From the NCBI GenBank assembly GCA_023434665.1, contig JAEYSM010000069.1, positions 1 to 20,977 on the forward strand: DNA of 20,977 bases, in the 5' to 3' direction. The first letter of the stretch is position 1. Each line of letters opens with the position of its first letter. A program made the translations under genes and the position numbers. Below, piece by piece: positions 6,397 through 13,771 of the stretch. The stretch comes from Bacteroidota bacterium (GTDB taxonomy: Bacteria; Bacteroidota; Bacteroidia; Bacteroidales; Lentimicrobiaceae). Below the pieces are notes generated by a model. It ran no database searches. It had not been told where the DNA came from and saw nothing but the letters and a program-made list of their open reading frames with translations.

Positions 6397-7352
6397 TGCT
6401 GAAAAAGATAAGAGTAGACTGGTTTATTCCCGCGCTGGCTGGAGCCATCTTATTGGGAAAACTGTGGCCTGAGGGCGGTATCGCAACAGGTCATTTTTCA
6501 GTACGTTCTCTTTCGGGCTTGGGAGTATCGGTTATTTTCCTGTTATACGGACTGCGCCTGAATTTCTTCAGTATCATTAAGAGTCTCTGGAACTGGAAGC
6601 TCCATGTGTTGATCCAAATATCTTCATTTATAGTCTTCCCTCTTATAGCACTGGCGTTTAAGTTATTGATCGGCAACGACGGTCCTTTATGGCAAGGCAT
6701 AATTTTCCTCAGCGTGATGCCTTCGACTGTGTCATCTGCAGCCGTGATGGTCTCAATGGCTAATGGAAATGTTCCTGCAGCCTTATTCAACAGTAGTCTG
6801 GCGAGTGTGCTCGGTATTATCTTCCCTCCTGTTTTTCTTTCGCTGCTTACCGGAAGCTCGGCGGCAGGTTTTGATGCAGGGGTTGTATTCCAGAAACTGG
6901 CGCTTCAGATACTGTTGCCTATCGTGGTGGGGGTTCTTTTTAGTCCTGTGTTCGGCAAGACCGCCATTAAGTACCGTGGTTTTACGAGGTACTTCGACCA
7001 GACGGTGATTCTGTCAATTGTGTATTACTCATTTGCCAATTCATTCCACATCAACCAGTTTGAAGGCCTTTCACTGCCCGACATCCTGGGCCTGATCTTT
7101 ATGCTGGTCCTGTTGTTTGTCATTATCAATCTTTTCATCTGGAAAGTATCAAAGCGACTTCATCAACCAAAAGCTGATACCATTACTGCACTTTTCTGCG
7201 GCAGCACCAAATCACTGGTACATGGCAGTACCATGGGGAGACTCATTTATGCAGGGAATCCCGCACTGGGTATCATCATTTTACCGTTGCTGATATATCA
7301 TTCGTTACAACTGATGCTTTCGACACTGATGGTTAATAAATTCAACTCATAA
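6396..7352 (+). CDS. Bile acid:sodium symporter-like (BASS/SBF-like) membrane transporter
   Basis: Integral membrane protein of 318 residues with about nine or ten hydrophobic segments from residue 8 to the C-terminus, matching the SBF-like group that includes YfeH. Typical stretches are the early helix GVSVIFLLYGLRL, the crossover-like MPSTVSSAAVMVSMANGN (108-125), with Ser/Asn-rich breaks like those where BASS proteins bind sodium, and the late GSTKSLVHGSTMG. Members import organic anions with sodium, but most bacterial ones of this subgroup have no known substrate. Its ATG overlaps the stop of the AcuI-like gene by 1 nt, so the two should be made together; a short-chain organic acid cargo is possible but not shown. 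It ends 16 bp before trmD. Confidence 0.86.
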   Translation: MLKKIRVDWFIPALAGAILLGKLWPEGGIATGHFSVRSLSGLGVSVIFLLYGLRLNFFSIIKSLWNWKLHVLIQISSFIVFPLIALAFKLLIGNDGPLWQGIIFLSVMPSTVSSAAVMVSMANGNVPAALFNSSLASVLGIIFPPVFLSLLTGSSAAGFDAGVVFQKLALQILLPIVVGVLFSPVFGKTAIKYRGFTRYFDQTVILSIVYYSFANSFHINQFEGLSLPDILGLIFMLVLLFVIINLFIWKVSKRLHQPKADTITALFCGSTKSLVHGSTMGRLIYAGNPALGIIILPLLIYHSLQLMLSTLMVNKFNS

Positions 7353-7356
7353 TTCT

Positions 7357-7364
7357 TAATTTTG
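7357..7364 (+). promoter_or_regulatory. TAnnTTTG box directly before trmD
   Basis: TAATTTTG is a full match to the Bacteroidota -7 box and ends 4 bp before the trmD ATG. No TTG lies at the right -33 distance. If used, transcription would begin at or next to the ATG (leaderless). It may be a chance match in an AT-rich gap. Confidence 0.35.
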
Positions 7365-7368
7365 CACC

Positions 7369-8064
7369 ATGAAACATAAGCTTCGCATTGATATACTGAC
7401 AATATTTCCCGAAATGTTTGAGGGACCTTTCAGTCACTCCATCGTGAAAAGGGCTGTTGCCAAAAAACATGCGGAGATACATATTCACAATATCCGCGAC
7501 TTCAGCAAGAGCAAGCACCGCAATGTGGATGATTATCCATTCGGAGGCGGTTCGGGCATGGTAATGATGGTTCAGCCTATAGCCGACTGCATTGACTCGC
7601 TTACTGCGGAAAGGAAGTACGATGAGATTATTTTCATGACGCCCGACGGTGAGCTTTATGACCAGCGCATCGCAAACCAGTTGAGTCTTCATGGCAACAT
7701 CATCCTGTTGTGCGGGCATTACAAAGGAGTTGATGAGCGTATTCGCGAAAAGTATGTCACCCGCGAGATTTCCATTGGTGATTATGTCCTTTCGGGAGGC
7801 GAACTTGCAGCCGCGGTTGTAACCGATAGTATCATACGTTTGATACCCGGTGTGTTGAATGACGAAACTTCTGCTTTGTCGGATTCATTCCAGGACGGCT
7901 TGCTGAGTCCCCCGGTTTATACGCGTCCCGCTGATTATGAGGGGATGAAGGTTCCTGATGTGCTCCTTTCAGGAAACGAGAAGGAAATCTACAAATGGAA
8001 ACTTGAACAGGCTTTACAGCGAACAAAACTAAGACGCCCCGGTTTACTGGATGATTCAAAATGA
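7369..8064 (+). CDS. trmD: tRNA (guanine37-N1)-methyltransferase TrmD
   Basis: Uses S-adenosylmethionine to make m1G37 next to the anticodon, which prevents frameshifting (EC 2.1.1.228). The 231 residues show the SPOUT fold landmarks: RIDILTIFPEMFEGPFSHSI near the N-terminus, VDDYPFGGGSGMVMM, the knot loop LLCGHYKGVDERI (113-125), EISIGDYVLSGGE (133-145), and the DSFQDGLLSPPVYTRP stretch whose Asp172 corresponds to the catalytic Asp of characterised TrmD. Length and start are normal. It precedes rplS (L19), a pairing conserved widely in bacteria, although rplS here has its own promoter and 122 bp separate them. Confidence 0.97.
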   Translation: MKHKLRIDILTIFPEMFEGPFSHSIVKRAVAKKHAEIHIHNIRDFSKSKHRNVDDYPFGGGSGMVMMVQPIADCIDSLTAERKYDEIIFMTPDGELYDQRIANQLSLHGNIILLCGHYKGVDERIREKYVTREISIGDYVLSGGELAAAVVTDSIIRLIPGVLNDETSALSDSFQDGLLSPPVYTRPADYEGMKVPDVLLSGNEKEIYKWKLEQALQRTKLRRPGLLDDSK

Positions 8065-8090
8065 ACCAGCTAGCAAAAACATCCGGTAAA
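8043..8090 (+). other. 11-bp stem spanning the trmD stop codon, possible terminator or attenuator
   Basis: TTTACTGGATG at 8043-8053 pairs with CATCCGGTAAA at 8080-8090 (10 Watson-Crick pairs and one G-U), with a 26-nt loop that holds the trmD stop. A T-rich stretch follows at 8097-8105. It lies upstream of the rplS promoter, so it may end or pause the trmD transcript. Confidence 0.4.
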
Positions 8091-8113
8091 AGTGAATAAT
8101 TTTTAAAAACTAC

Positions 8114-8145
8114 TTGGTTATAAGAAAAATTTTGCCGTATATTTG
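8114..8145 (+). promoter_or_regulatory. Promoter for rplS
   Basis: TTG at 8114-8116, a 21-bp spacer and TATATTTG at 8138-8145, a full TAnnTTTG match. It gives a leader of roughly 37 nt before the rplS ATG. Confidence 0.65.
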
Positions 8146-8186
8146 CACTCATTTTCAGAAACGCCAATAATTAAATACTTAAAGTA

Positions 8187-8543
8187 ATGAGCAAGAAGGA
8201 ATTAGTGAAGTATGTTGAGGAAAACTTTGTAACTGCAAAGGAACTCCCCAGCTTTAAAGCAGGCGACACCATTACTGTTCACTATAAAATTAAAGAAGGG
8301 GACAAAGAAAGAATTCAGCAATTCCAAGGTGTGGTTTTGAAACGCTCAGGCGAAAGCACCACTCAGACTTTCACAGTACGTAAGGTTTCCGGGAATACAG
8401 GTGTTGAAAGAATTTTTCCTGTGACTTCTCCTTTCATTGAAAAAATTGAGGTAAACAAACATGGCGTTGTTCGCAGAGCACGCATCTTTTATCTACGCAA
8501 CCTTAAAGGTAAAAAAGCCAGGATCAAAGAAAAACGAATGTAA
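8187..8543 (+). CDS. rplS: Large ribosomal subunit protein bL19
   Basis: Protein of the 50S subunit that sits at the interface with the 30S subunit. The 118 residues match L19 throughout: FKAGDTITVHYKIKEGDKER, QFQGVVLKRSG, TFTVRKVSGNTGVERIFPV, SPFIEKIEV and RRARIFYLRNLKGKKARIKE. The basic C-terminus and the length are normal. It follows trmD as in many bacteria but has its own strong promoter and a strong terminator, making it effectively a single-gene transcript. The leader of about 35-40 nt shows no obvious regulatory fold. Confidence 0.97.
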   Translation: MSKKELVKYVEENFVTAKELPSFKAGDTITVHYKIKEGDKERIQQFQGVVLKRSGESTTQTFTVRKVSGNTGVERIFPVTSPFIEKIEVNKHGVVRRARIFYLRNLKGKKARIKEKRM

Positions 8544-8566
8544 TATTGTTTTCATAAGTGTTGGGG

Positions 8567-8600
8567 AAAAGGTCCATCTTTCGGGATGGGCCTTTTTATT
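8567..8600 (+). terminator. Rho-independent terminator after rplS
   Basis: The stem GGTCCATC (8571-8578) pairs with GATGGGCC (8585-8592, one G-U) around a TTTCGG loop, extended by AAAA/TTTT flanks and followed by TTTTTATTTTT. It is a textbook terminator 23 bp after the rplS stop. Confidence 0.9.
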
Positions 8601-8686
8601 TTTATTTTTGTTTGTAAAGTGGATTTTTCTTCTTTACGCATGAATTTTGATTAATAATCTCTCATCCACAGGGAGCCCTAAAAGAA

Positions 8687-10579
8687 ATGTCGAACCTGAA
8701 GCATATTGTATTTTTTCTCCTTTTCATACTGGTCGGCTTCAGCTGTTTTAAAGCAGTGGCGCAGACTGATACACTGCTGATGCCTTTCGATAAATATCAA
8801 ACCGAATCAAACGGCAAGGACTATCAGAAAATGATACAAAGACTTGAGGCTTCCGACGATTTCTATCTCCGCCTGAAGAAAAGAGCCGATAGTGCTTATC
8901 TGTATAAACAACTTTTTCCGCTGATCTTTAAAAAACCTTCAGGACATGAAGAGGTGGAAATCGACAATCTGCCGGCAAATGCCACTTTTAAACCTCATCA
9001 GAACAAGATCATCCGAAACATCAGAATCATCAAACTTGAAGTTTTTGGCAGTTCGGTGTACGATACCACTGATGTTAATCTTTCGGGCATTACCCGCACC
9101 ATCAACAACCTGCATATAAAAACCCGTAATGAGGTAATTAGCAATTACATCACAATTAAAGAAGGCGATATGCTCGATGCCGTTAAGGTATCTGACAATG
9201 AACGTATTATAAGAAACGCACCGATCTTTGAGGATGCACGTTTTATCGTGGAGCCGGTGAATGCCGATACGGTTGATATGGTGTTGCTGGTGAAGGATGT
9301 GTTCCCTTTTGGTGTTGATCTCAAAGTTACCTCAGTAAACAAGGCCTCCTTGCGTTTATATAACCGGAATATATTTGGAATGGGACATCAGCTGGGGCAA
9401 GAGATTGGTTATGATGCTTCACGGATGCCCTCTTTCTTCCCTGGTGAGGGGTCGTATGTGGCACGAAATATCAGGAATACATTTACCGACCTAAGCTTCT
9501 TCTGGTCGGGAAATCCTTACCAGAAACGAATTGGTGTTGAAATATCTCGCCCCTTTATAACGCCTGAAATCAGATTTGCAGGGGGAATTTACATCAGCTA
9601 CAGCAAAGGCTGGCTGTTTGATAACAAAGAGGTGGATAAGTTTGAATTTTCCAACAGGTTGTTTGATGCCTGGGCAGGCTATGCAGTTATCACCAACAGG
9701 TTAAAGGACATCACTTCGCGCAGGCAGCAGGCTGCAGTCACTGCCCGCATTTATCAACTTGACTATTTCCAGATGCCGCATTTCATGCTCCTGCAGCAGC
9801 CTCCGTTTATGAATGTTACGCAGTTTCTGACAGGAATAAATATTCTCCGGAGTGAATTCTACCGGACTAACATGCTGTATGGCTATGGAAGGACGGAGGA
9901 CATTCCTTATGGTCACCATGCTGAGTTGATTACCGGCTGGGAAACAAGTGAAGTATATAACCGCTTCTATTCAGCTATCAAGCTTAATTTTATGAAACCT
10001 GTGAAAGGTGCGGGACTTTTAGGTCTGGATGTACAGCTTGGGGGCTATGTGCAGAAAGGCAATCTTACAGACGGGGTCTTCAAAACGACTTTTAAAGTAA
10101 TTTCTCCTCTCTTTACAATAGGAAGAAACAGCATACGCAATTTTGGATACATTGGATATGTAACAGGCATCAACCGCAGTGTACCGGGTTTAATTTCAAT
10201 TAATGATGGCAACTCGGGGAATCTTTTTAAAAATTACGACCTGAATGGTTATGAGCGTATCAGGGGTCGTGTAGAATCGGTGATTTTCACCCCCTATTAC
10301 TTGCTGGGATTCAGGTTTGCACCTTACTGGTATGCCGAAGCGGCGGTCATTGCACCTAAAGGTGAGAGATTTGCTTCATCAAGAATTTTCCCGGCTCTTG
10401 GTATCGGAGTGCGTTTACGCAACGAAAATCTTGTTTTTTCAACATTCCAGATCTCCTTTTCGTGGCATCCGGGTGCTCCATCCGACGTTAAACCTGTTGA
10501 ATTTATCCTCTCGGACTTCCCTCAGACAGGATTAGAAACCTATCTGATAAACCGCCCCGAAATGGTGGAATATAGATAA
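8687..10579 (+). CDS. Outer-membrane beta-barrel protein with one POTRA-like domain (Omp85-like)
   Basis: Exported protein of 630 residues. The hydrophobic leader (about 6-19) ends at AVA before Gln26, a signal peptidase I site. Residues about 107-207 look like a single POTRA domain: IIRNIRIIKLEVFGSSV, then ITIKEGDMLDAVKVSDNERIIR and a closing strand VDMVLLVKDVFPF. The rest, about 210-630, is rich in alternating aromatic and polar strands typical of a barrel (for example GAGLLGLDVQLGGYV and LVFSTFQISFSWHP near the end). This layout suggests a distant BamA/TamA relative with far fewer POTRA repeats than BamA. It lacks a C-terminal Phe. I cannot name a function; protein insertion, lipid transport or a plain barrel are all open. 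It follows the rplS terminator and has only a weak promoter candidate. Confidence 0.75.
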   Translation: MSNLKHIVFFLLFILVGFSCFKAVAQTDTLLMPFDKYQTESNGKDYQKMIQRLEASDDFYLRLKKRADSAYLYKQLFPLIFKKPSGHEEVEIDNLPANATFKPHQNKIIRNIRIIKLEVFGSSVYDTTDVNLSGITRTINNLHIKTRNEVISNYITIKEGDMLDAVKVSDNERIIRNAPIFEDARFIVEPVNADTVDMVLLVKDVFPFGVDLKVTSVNKASLRLYNRNIFGMGHQLGQEIGYDASRMPSFFPGEGSYVARNIRNTFTDLSFFWSGNPYQKRIGVEISRPFITPEIRFAGGIYISYSKGWLFDNKEVDKFEFSNRLFDAWAGYAVITNRLKDITSRRQQAAVTARIYQLDYFQMPHFMLLQQPPFMNVTQFLTGINILRSEFYRTNMLYGYGRTEDIPYGHHAELITGWETSEVYNRFYSAIKLNFMKPVKGAGLLGLDVQLGGYVQKGNLTDGVFKTTFKVISPLFTIGRNSIRNFGYIGYVTGINRSVPGLISINDGNSGNLFKNYDLNGYERIRGRVESVIFTPYYLLGFRFAPYWYAEAAVIAPKGERFASSRIFPALGIGVRLRNENLVFSTFQISFSWHPGAPSDVKPVEFILSDFPQTGLETYLINRPEMVEYR

Positions 10580-10644
10580 TGGCAACAGGGCAGCCTTTGT
10601 TTTTTCGGGAGAGAGCCCAAAATGCCTTATCATCGAAAAAATGT

Positions 10645-10652
10645 TAAATTTG
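10645..10652 (+). promoter_or_regulatory. -7 box for the DUF5063-nth-bcp group
   Basis: TAAATTTG is a full match to TAnnTTTG, 19 bp before the ATG at 10672. No good TTG lies at the expected -33 distance, so only half of the promoter is supported. Confidence 0.45.
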
Positions 10653-10671
10653 CATGTAGCAAAAAAATTAA

Positions 10672-11190
10672 ATGACTGAATTAAATAATCCCGTTTACTC
10701 AAAGCAAGTCCTTGAACTGATTACTGTCGCCAATGAGTTTTGCTTGTTTTCGCAAAAGGTTGACCAGTATAGCAAGGAAGATATTATGACCTATTATAGG
10801 CGGATTTTACCGCTGCTATATCTGAAGGGGTCGCTGGTTAAAGATGTAACTCCTTCTAATCCTGAACTAAACGAACGGTTTGTCCTTGAAGAAGATTGGG
10901 AGGCTCTGTTCAATATGGTCCGCAACAAGCTTTATCCCAACGATCATTTCTGGATTTGCGCTGACCCCCACAATGAAGACACTGAAGCTGAAAAAGCAAG
11001 CATTGCCGAATGTATTGCCGATTGCTATCAGGACATGAAGGATTTTATTATGCTTTATCAGAAAAATCAGCTGGCTGCCAAAGAAAATGCGGTGCATGAG
11101 TTATACCTGAATTTTCCCGGTCACTGGGGACCCGCGATAACTAAGGCGCTGTATGCTTTGCACTTGCTATATATGGGATTGGAGAGCTGA
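10672..11190 (+). CDS. DUF5063-family protein, function unknown
   Basis: Soluble, probably cytoplasmic protein of 172 residues with no signal peptide or membrane segment. I recognise it as the DUF5063 type common in Bacteroidota from the N-terminal helical stretch VLELITVANEFCLF, the central LPLLYLKGSLVKDV, the acidic loop CADPHNEDTEAEKASIAE and the Trp-rich end LNFPGHWGPAITKALYAL. It is mainly helical and acidic. Nothing in it points to a catalytic site. It is the first gene of a close group: endonuclease III starts 21 bp later and overlaps the peroxiredoxin gene, so it may be cotranscribed with DNA-repair and oxidative-defence genes. That context is suggestive only. Confidence 0.78.
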   Translation: MTELNNPVYSKQVLELITVANEFCLFSQKVDQYSKEDIMTYYRRILPLLYLKGSLVKDVTPSNPELNERFVLEEDWEALFNMVRNKLYPNDHFWICADPHNEDTEAEKASIAECIADCYQDMKDFIMLYQKNQLAAKENAVHELYLNFPGHWGPAITKALYALHLLYMGLES

Positions 11191-11211
11191 CAACCCGCTA
11201 TACCCGACAGG

Positions 11212-11913
11212 ATGATGAATAAAACACTCTCACGTGCAGCCCGTTTTAAGGCTGTAATTGACTGGTTTGAGAAGAATGTTCCGGTTGCTGAAACTGAACT
11301 GCATTACTCCAACCCTTATGAACTGATTGTTGCCGTTATTTTATCTGCCCAATGTACGGATAAGAGAGTCAATATCATCACACCCCCGTTTTTTGAGAAA
11401 TTTCCCGACGTTTATGTACTGGCAGAAGCCACACAGGAGCAGGTTTTTGATCTGATAAAGTCGTGCAGTTATCCTAATAACAAGACCAGCCATCTGCTGG
11501 GAATGGCAAGGAAAGTAGTTAGTGAATTTGGAGGCCATATTCCAGCAACGGTCGAATTACTTCAGAAATTACCCGGTGTTGGTCGTAAAACAGCCAATGT
11601 TATTGCTTCAGTTGCCTTCGATATCCCGGCACTGGCGGTTGATACGCATGTGCACCGTGTGGCCGCCCGCATTGGGTTGACTTATAATGCAAAAACCCCA
11701 CTGGCCACTGAACAGCAGCTGCTTAGATTTATTCCTGAAAACAGGTTGAATATTGCTCATCATTGGTTAATTTTACACGGGAGATATATTTGTGTTGCCA
11801 GAAAACCAAAATGTCAGGAATGTGGTTTAAGCCCTTTCTGCAAGTATTATAAAAAGCATCATGAGTCAAACAAGTTTATTAGCACAGGGCAGCAGGATGC
11901 CCGAATTCAGTAA
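11212..11913 (+). CDS. nth: Endonuclease III (DNA glycosylase/AP lyase)
   Basis: Removes oxidised pyrimidines from DNA and nicks the abasic site (EC 4.2.99.18). The 233 residues carry SAQCTDKRVN, the helix-hairpin-helix LPGVGRKTANV with catalytic Lys126, the catalytic Asp144 in AVDTHVHRVAARIG, and a [4Fe-4S] cluster motif Cys194-x6-Cys201-x2-Cys204-x5-Cys210. A tail of about 20 residues follows the last Cys, longer than in E. coli. That tail is encoded by the DNA that also starts the downstream peroxiredoxin gene (53-nt overlap). Two ATG codons (11212, 11215) are adjacent and either could serve. The gene is 21 bp after the DUF5063 gene, so one transcript is likely. Confidence 0.96.
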   Translation: MMNKTLSRAARFKAVIDWFEKNVPVAETELHYSNPYELIVAVILSAQCTDKRVNIITPPFFEKFPDVYVLAEATQEQVFDLIKSCSYPNNKTSHLLGMARKVVSEFGGHIPATVELLQKLPGVGRKTANVIASVAFDIPALAVDTHVHRVAARIGLTYNAKTPLATEQQLLRFIPENRLNIAHHWLILHGRYICVARKPKCQECGLSPFCKYYKKHHESNKFISTGQQDARIQ

Positions 11914-12322
11914 GGTTGACCACAATGGACAGCCCGTTTCAACCGATCTGCTTAAAGGTAAAAAAACAGTCATCTATTTTTATCCCAAGAACATGACGCC
12001 TGGCTGTACGGCCCAGGCATGTAACATCAGGGATAACTACGAACTGTTGCTTAAAAACAACTATCAGGTGATTGGAGTCAGTCCCGATAACAATGCCTCA
12101 CATCGCAAATTTGCTGCTAAACACAACCTGCCTTTTCCACTGATAGCGGATGAAGACAAAAGTCTGGCCAAATCTTTTGGTGTATGGGGTAGAAAGAAAT
12201 TTATGGGCAGGGAGTATGATGGAATTAACAGGACCACTTTCGTGATGGATGAAGAGGGAATCATCACCGAAGTGATCAGCAAGGTTAATACCAAAGACCA
12301 CACTGCTCAGATAGTGAAGTAA
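11861..12322 (+). CDS. bcp: Bcp/PrxQ-type peroxiredoxin
   Basis: Thiol peroxidase that reduces hydrogen peroxide and organic peroxides, recycled by thioredoxin. The 153 residues have the thioredoxin-like core with peroxidatic Cys49 in MTPGCTAQAC and resolving Cys54 five residues later, the atypical 2-Cys arrangement of the PrxQ group. VIGVSPDNNASHRKFAAKH, LPFPLIADEDKSLAKSFGVWG and INRTTFVMDEEG complete the match. The start at 11861 lies 53 nt inside nth in another frame. It is preferred to Met13 (11897) because LLAQGSRMPEFSKVDHNG aligns with the usual beginning of the family. The overlap implies translational coupling with nth. Confidence 0.94.
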   Translation: MSQTSLLAQGSRMPEFSKVDHNGQPVSTDLLKGKKTVIYFYPKNMTPGCTAQACNIRDNYELLLKNNYQVIGVSPDNNASHRKFAAKHNLPFPLIADEDKSLAKSFGVWGRKKFMGREYDGINRTTFVMDEEGIITEVISKVNTKDHTAQIVK

Positions 12323-12604
12323 ACGCCTGCAAACAACAAACGCGTCACTGATCAGTTCAGATCAGGAATTAAAGCTTACAAGATAGAAACAGAGGGTAAT
12401 ACGCATAGGGCGAAGGAATGATAAACTGCAATCGGGGAAGATGAGATTAGGATGGTGCAAAAAAATGTCTGCAGCAAAGATCAATAAATCAAATAATTAA
12501 AAGATATTGATATAATATTTTTCCCTCATAATGCAATTGTAAGAATTCTTTTTATAATTTTGAATCCTGAACAGAGGTAAGATAACATTAAAACAAAAGG
12601 AACG
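12323..12604 (+). other. 282-bp intergenic region upstream of recA
   Basis: No gene is supported here. It holds a weak 6-bp stem (CTGATC at 12348-12353 with GATCAG at 12360-12365) without a T-tract, a long AT-rich stretch (about 12480-12560) and the recA promoter near its end. I see no box I could call a LexA operator. Confidence 0.6.
12555..12562 (+). promoter_or_regulatory. -7 box of the recA promoter
   Basis: TAATTTTG is a full TAnnTTTG match 42 bp before the recA ATG. The nearest TTG (12537-12539) is only 15 bp upstream, shorter than the usual spacer, so the -33 element is uncertain. Confidence 0.5.
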
Positions 12605-13621
12605 ATGAGTAAAGATGTAAAAGAAGTGACCAACGAGAAACTAAAAGCTCTTCAATTAACCATCGACCGTATTGAGAAATCGTACGGTAAAGGTGCAATC
12701 ATGAAATTAGGAGGCTCACCTATTGAAGAAATGCCTTCAATTTCAACAGGCTCAATTTCTCTCGACAATGCGTTGGGAGTAAACGGATTGCCAAAAGGGA
12801 GAGTAATTGAAATATATGGACCTGAATCTTCAGGAAAAACAACACTGGCCCTGCATGCAATTGCCGAATCGCAGAAAACAGGCGGACTGGCAGCATTTAT
12901 TGATGCAGAACATGCTTTCGACAGGTTTTATGCTCAAAAACTGGGTGTAAATATTGAGGAACTTCTAATTTCTCAGCCTGATAACGGCGAACAGGCTCTT
13001 GAAATTGCCGAGAACCTTATTCGTTCAGGTGCTATCGACATCATTGTAATCGACTCGGTAGCTGCTTTAACTCCACGTAGTGAAATTGAAGGAGAGATGG
13101 GAGATTCAAAGGTAGGTCTCCAGGCCCGCCTTATGTCACAGGCTCTCAGAAAACTTACCAGCACTATCAGTAAGACAGGCTGTTGCTGCATCTTTATTAA
13201 CCAGTTGCGGGAAAAGATCGGTGTTATGTTTGGTAATCCCGAAACAACAACCGGAGGTAATGCACTTAAATTCTATGCATCTGTCCGTCTCGACATCAGG
13301 AGGATAAATCAGATTAAAGACAGTGAAAATGTAATTGGTAACCGCGTAAAAGTAAAGGTGGTTAAGAATAAAGTAGCTCCTCCATTCCGTCAGGGAGAAT
13401 TCGATATTATTTATGGCGAAGGAATATCAAAGATTGGTGAAATCATTGATATCGGAGCTGAAAAGAATATAATCAAGAAGAGTGGCTCATGGTTCAGTTA
13501 TAACGATACAAAACTTGGACAGGGCCGGGATGCTGTTAAGAAACTTATGATGGATAACCCGGAGCTGGCAGACGAAATCGAACGTTTGGTTCGTGCAGCC
13601 CTAAAAGAAGAATCTATATAA
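12605..13621 (+). CDS. recA: Recombinase RecA
   Basis: ATP-dependent strand-exchange protein that forms filaments on single-stranded DNA for homologous recombination and stimulates cleavage of SOS repressors. The 338 residues match RecA from end to end: IEKSYGKGAIMKLG, Walker A GPESSGKTT (72-80), AFIDAEHAFD, Walker B IIVIDSVAALTP, the loop region MGDSKVGLQARLMSQALRKL, and FINQLREKIGVMFGNPETTT. A run of three Cys just before FINQL is slightly unusual but conservative. The C-terminus is shorter and less acidic than in E. coli. It forms a single-gene unit with its own promoter and a strong terminator. Confidence 0.98.
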   Translation: MSKDVKEVTNEKLKALQLTIDRIEKSYGKGAIMKLGGSPIEEMPSISTGSISLDNALGVNGLPKGRVIEIYGPESSGKTTLALHAIAESQKTGGLAAFIDAEHAFDRFYAQKLGVNIEELLISQPDNGEQALEIAENLIRSGAIDIIVIDSVAALTPRSEIEGEMGDSKVGLQARLMSQALRKLTSTISKTGCCCIFINQLREKIGVMFGNPETTTGGNALKFYASVRLDIRRINQIKDSENVIGNRVKVKVVKNKVAPPFRQGEFDIIYGEGISKIGEIIDIGAEKNIIKKSGSWFSYNDTKLGQGRDAVKKLMMDNPELADEIERLVRAALKEESI

Positions 13622-13645
13622 TGATTAATGTTCGTGAGTTCATTG

Positions 13646-13680
13646 AAACCCTGCACCGGACTTAGGCAGGGTTTTTTATT
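13646..13680 (+). terminator. Rho-independent terminator after recA
   Basis: AAACCCTGC (13646-13654) pairs perfectly with GCAGGGTTT (13666-13674) around an 11-nt loop, followed by a T-rich tract. It lies 24 bp after the recA stop. Confidence 0.92.
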
Positions 13681-13741
13681 TACGCGTAAATTGATGAATA
13701 CCACATTCCAGCAGTTTATTCGGGCTGTATGCTTTTTTATT

Positions 13742-13749
13742 TAAATTTG
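13742..13749 (+). promoter_or_regulatory. -7 box for the TPR lipoprotein gene
   Basis: TAAATTTG fully matches TAnnTTTG, 22 bp before the ATG at 13772 and after the recA terminator. No clear -33 TTG is seen at 19-21 bp. Confidence 0.5.
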
Positions 13750-13771
13750 CAGGCTTAACATTGAAATTGAA

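Noticed and set aside
8732..8749. Lipobox-like GFSC in the leader of the Omp85-like protein
   Set aside because: The residues before Cys20 do not fit a lipobox well and a good signal peptidase I site (AVA before Gln26) follows. A barrel protein is not expected to be a lipoprotein.
12348..12365. Short stem upstream of recA as a terminator for bcp or an SOS operator
   Set aside because: The stem is only 6 bp with no T-tract, and the sequence does not fit a LexA box I know.
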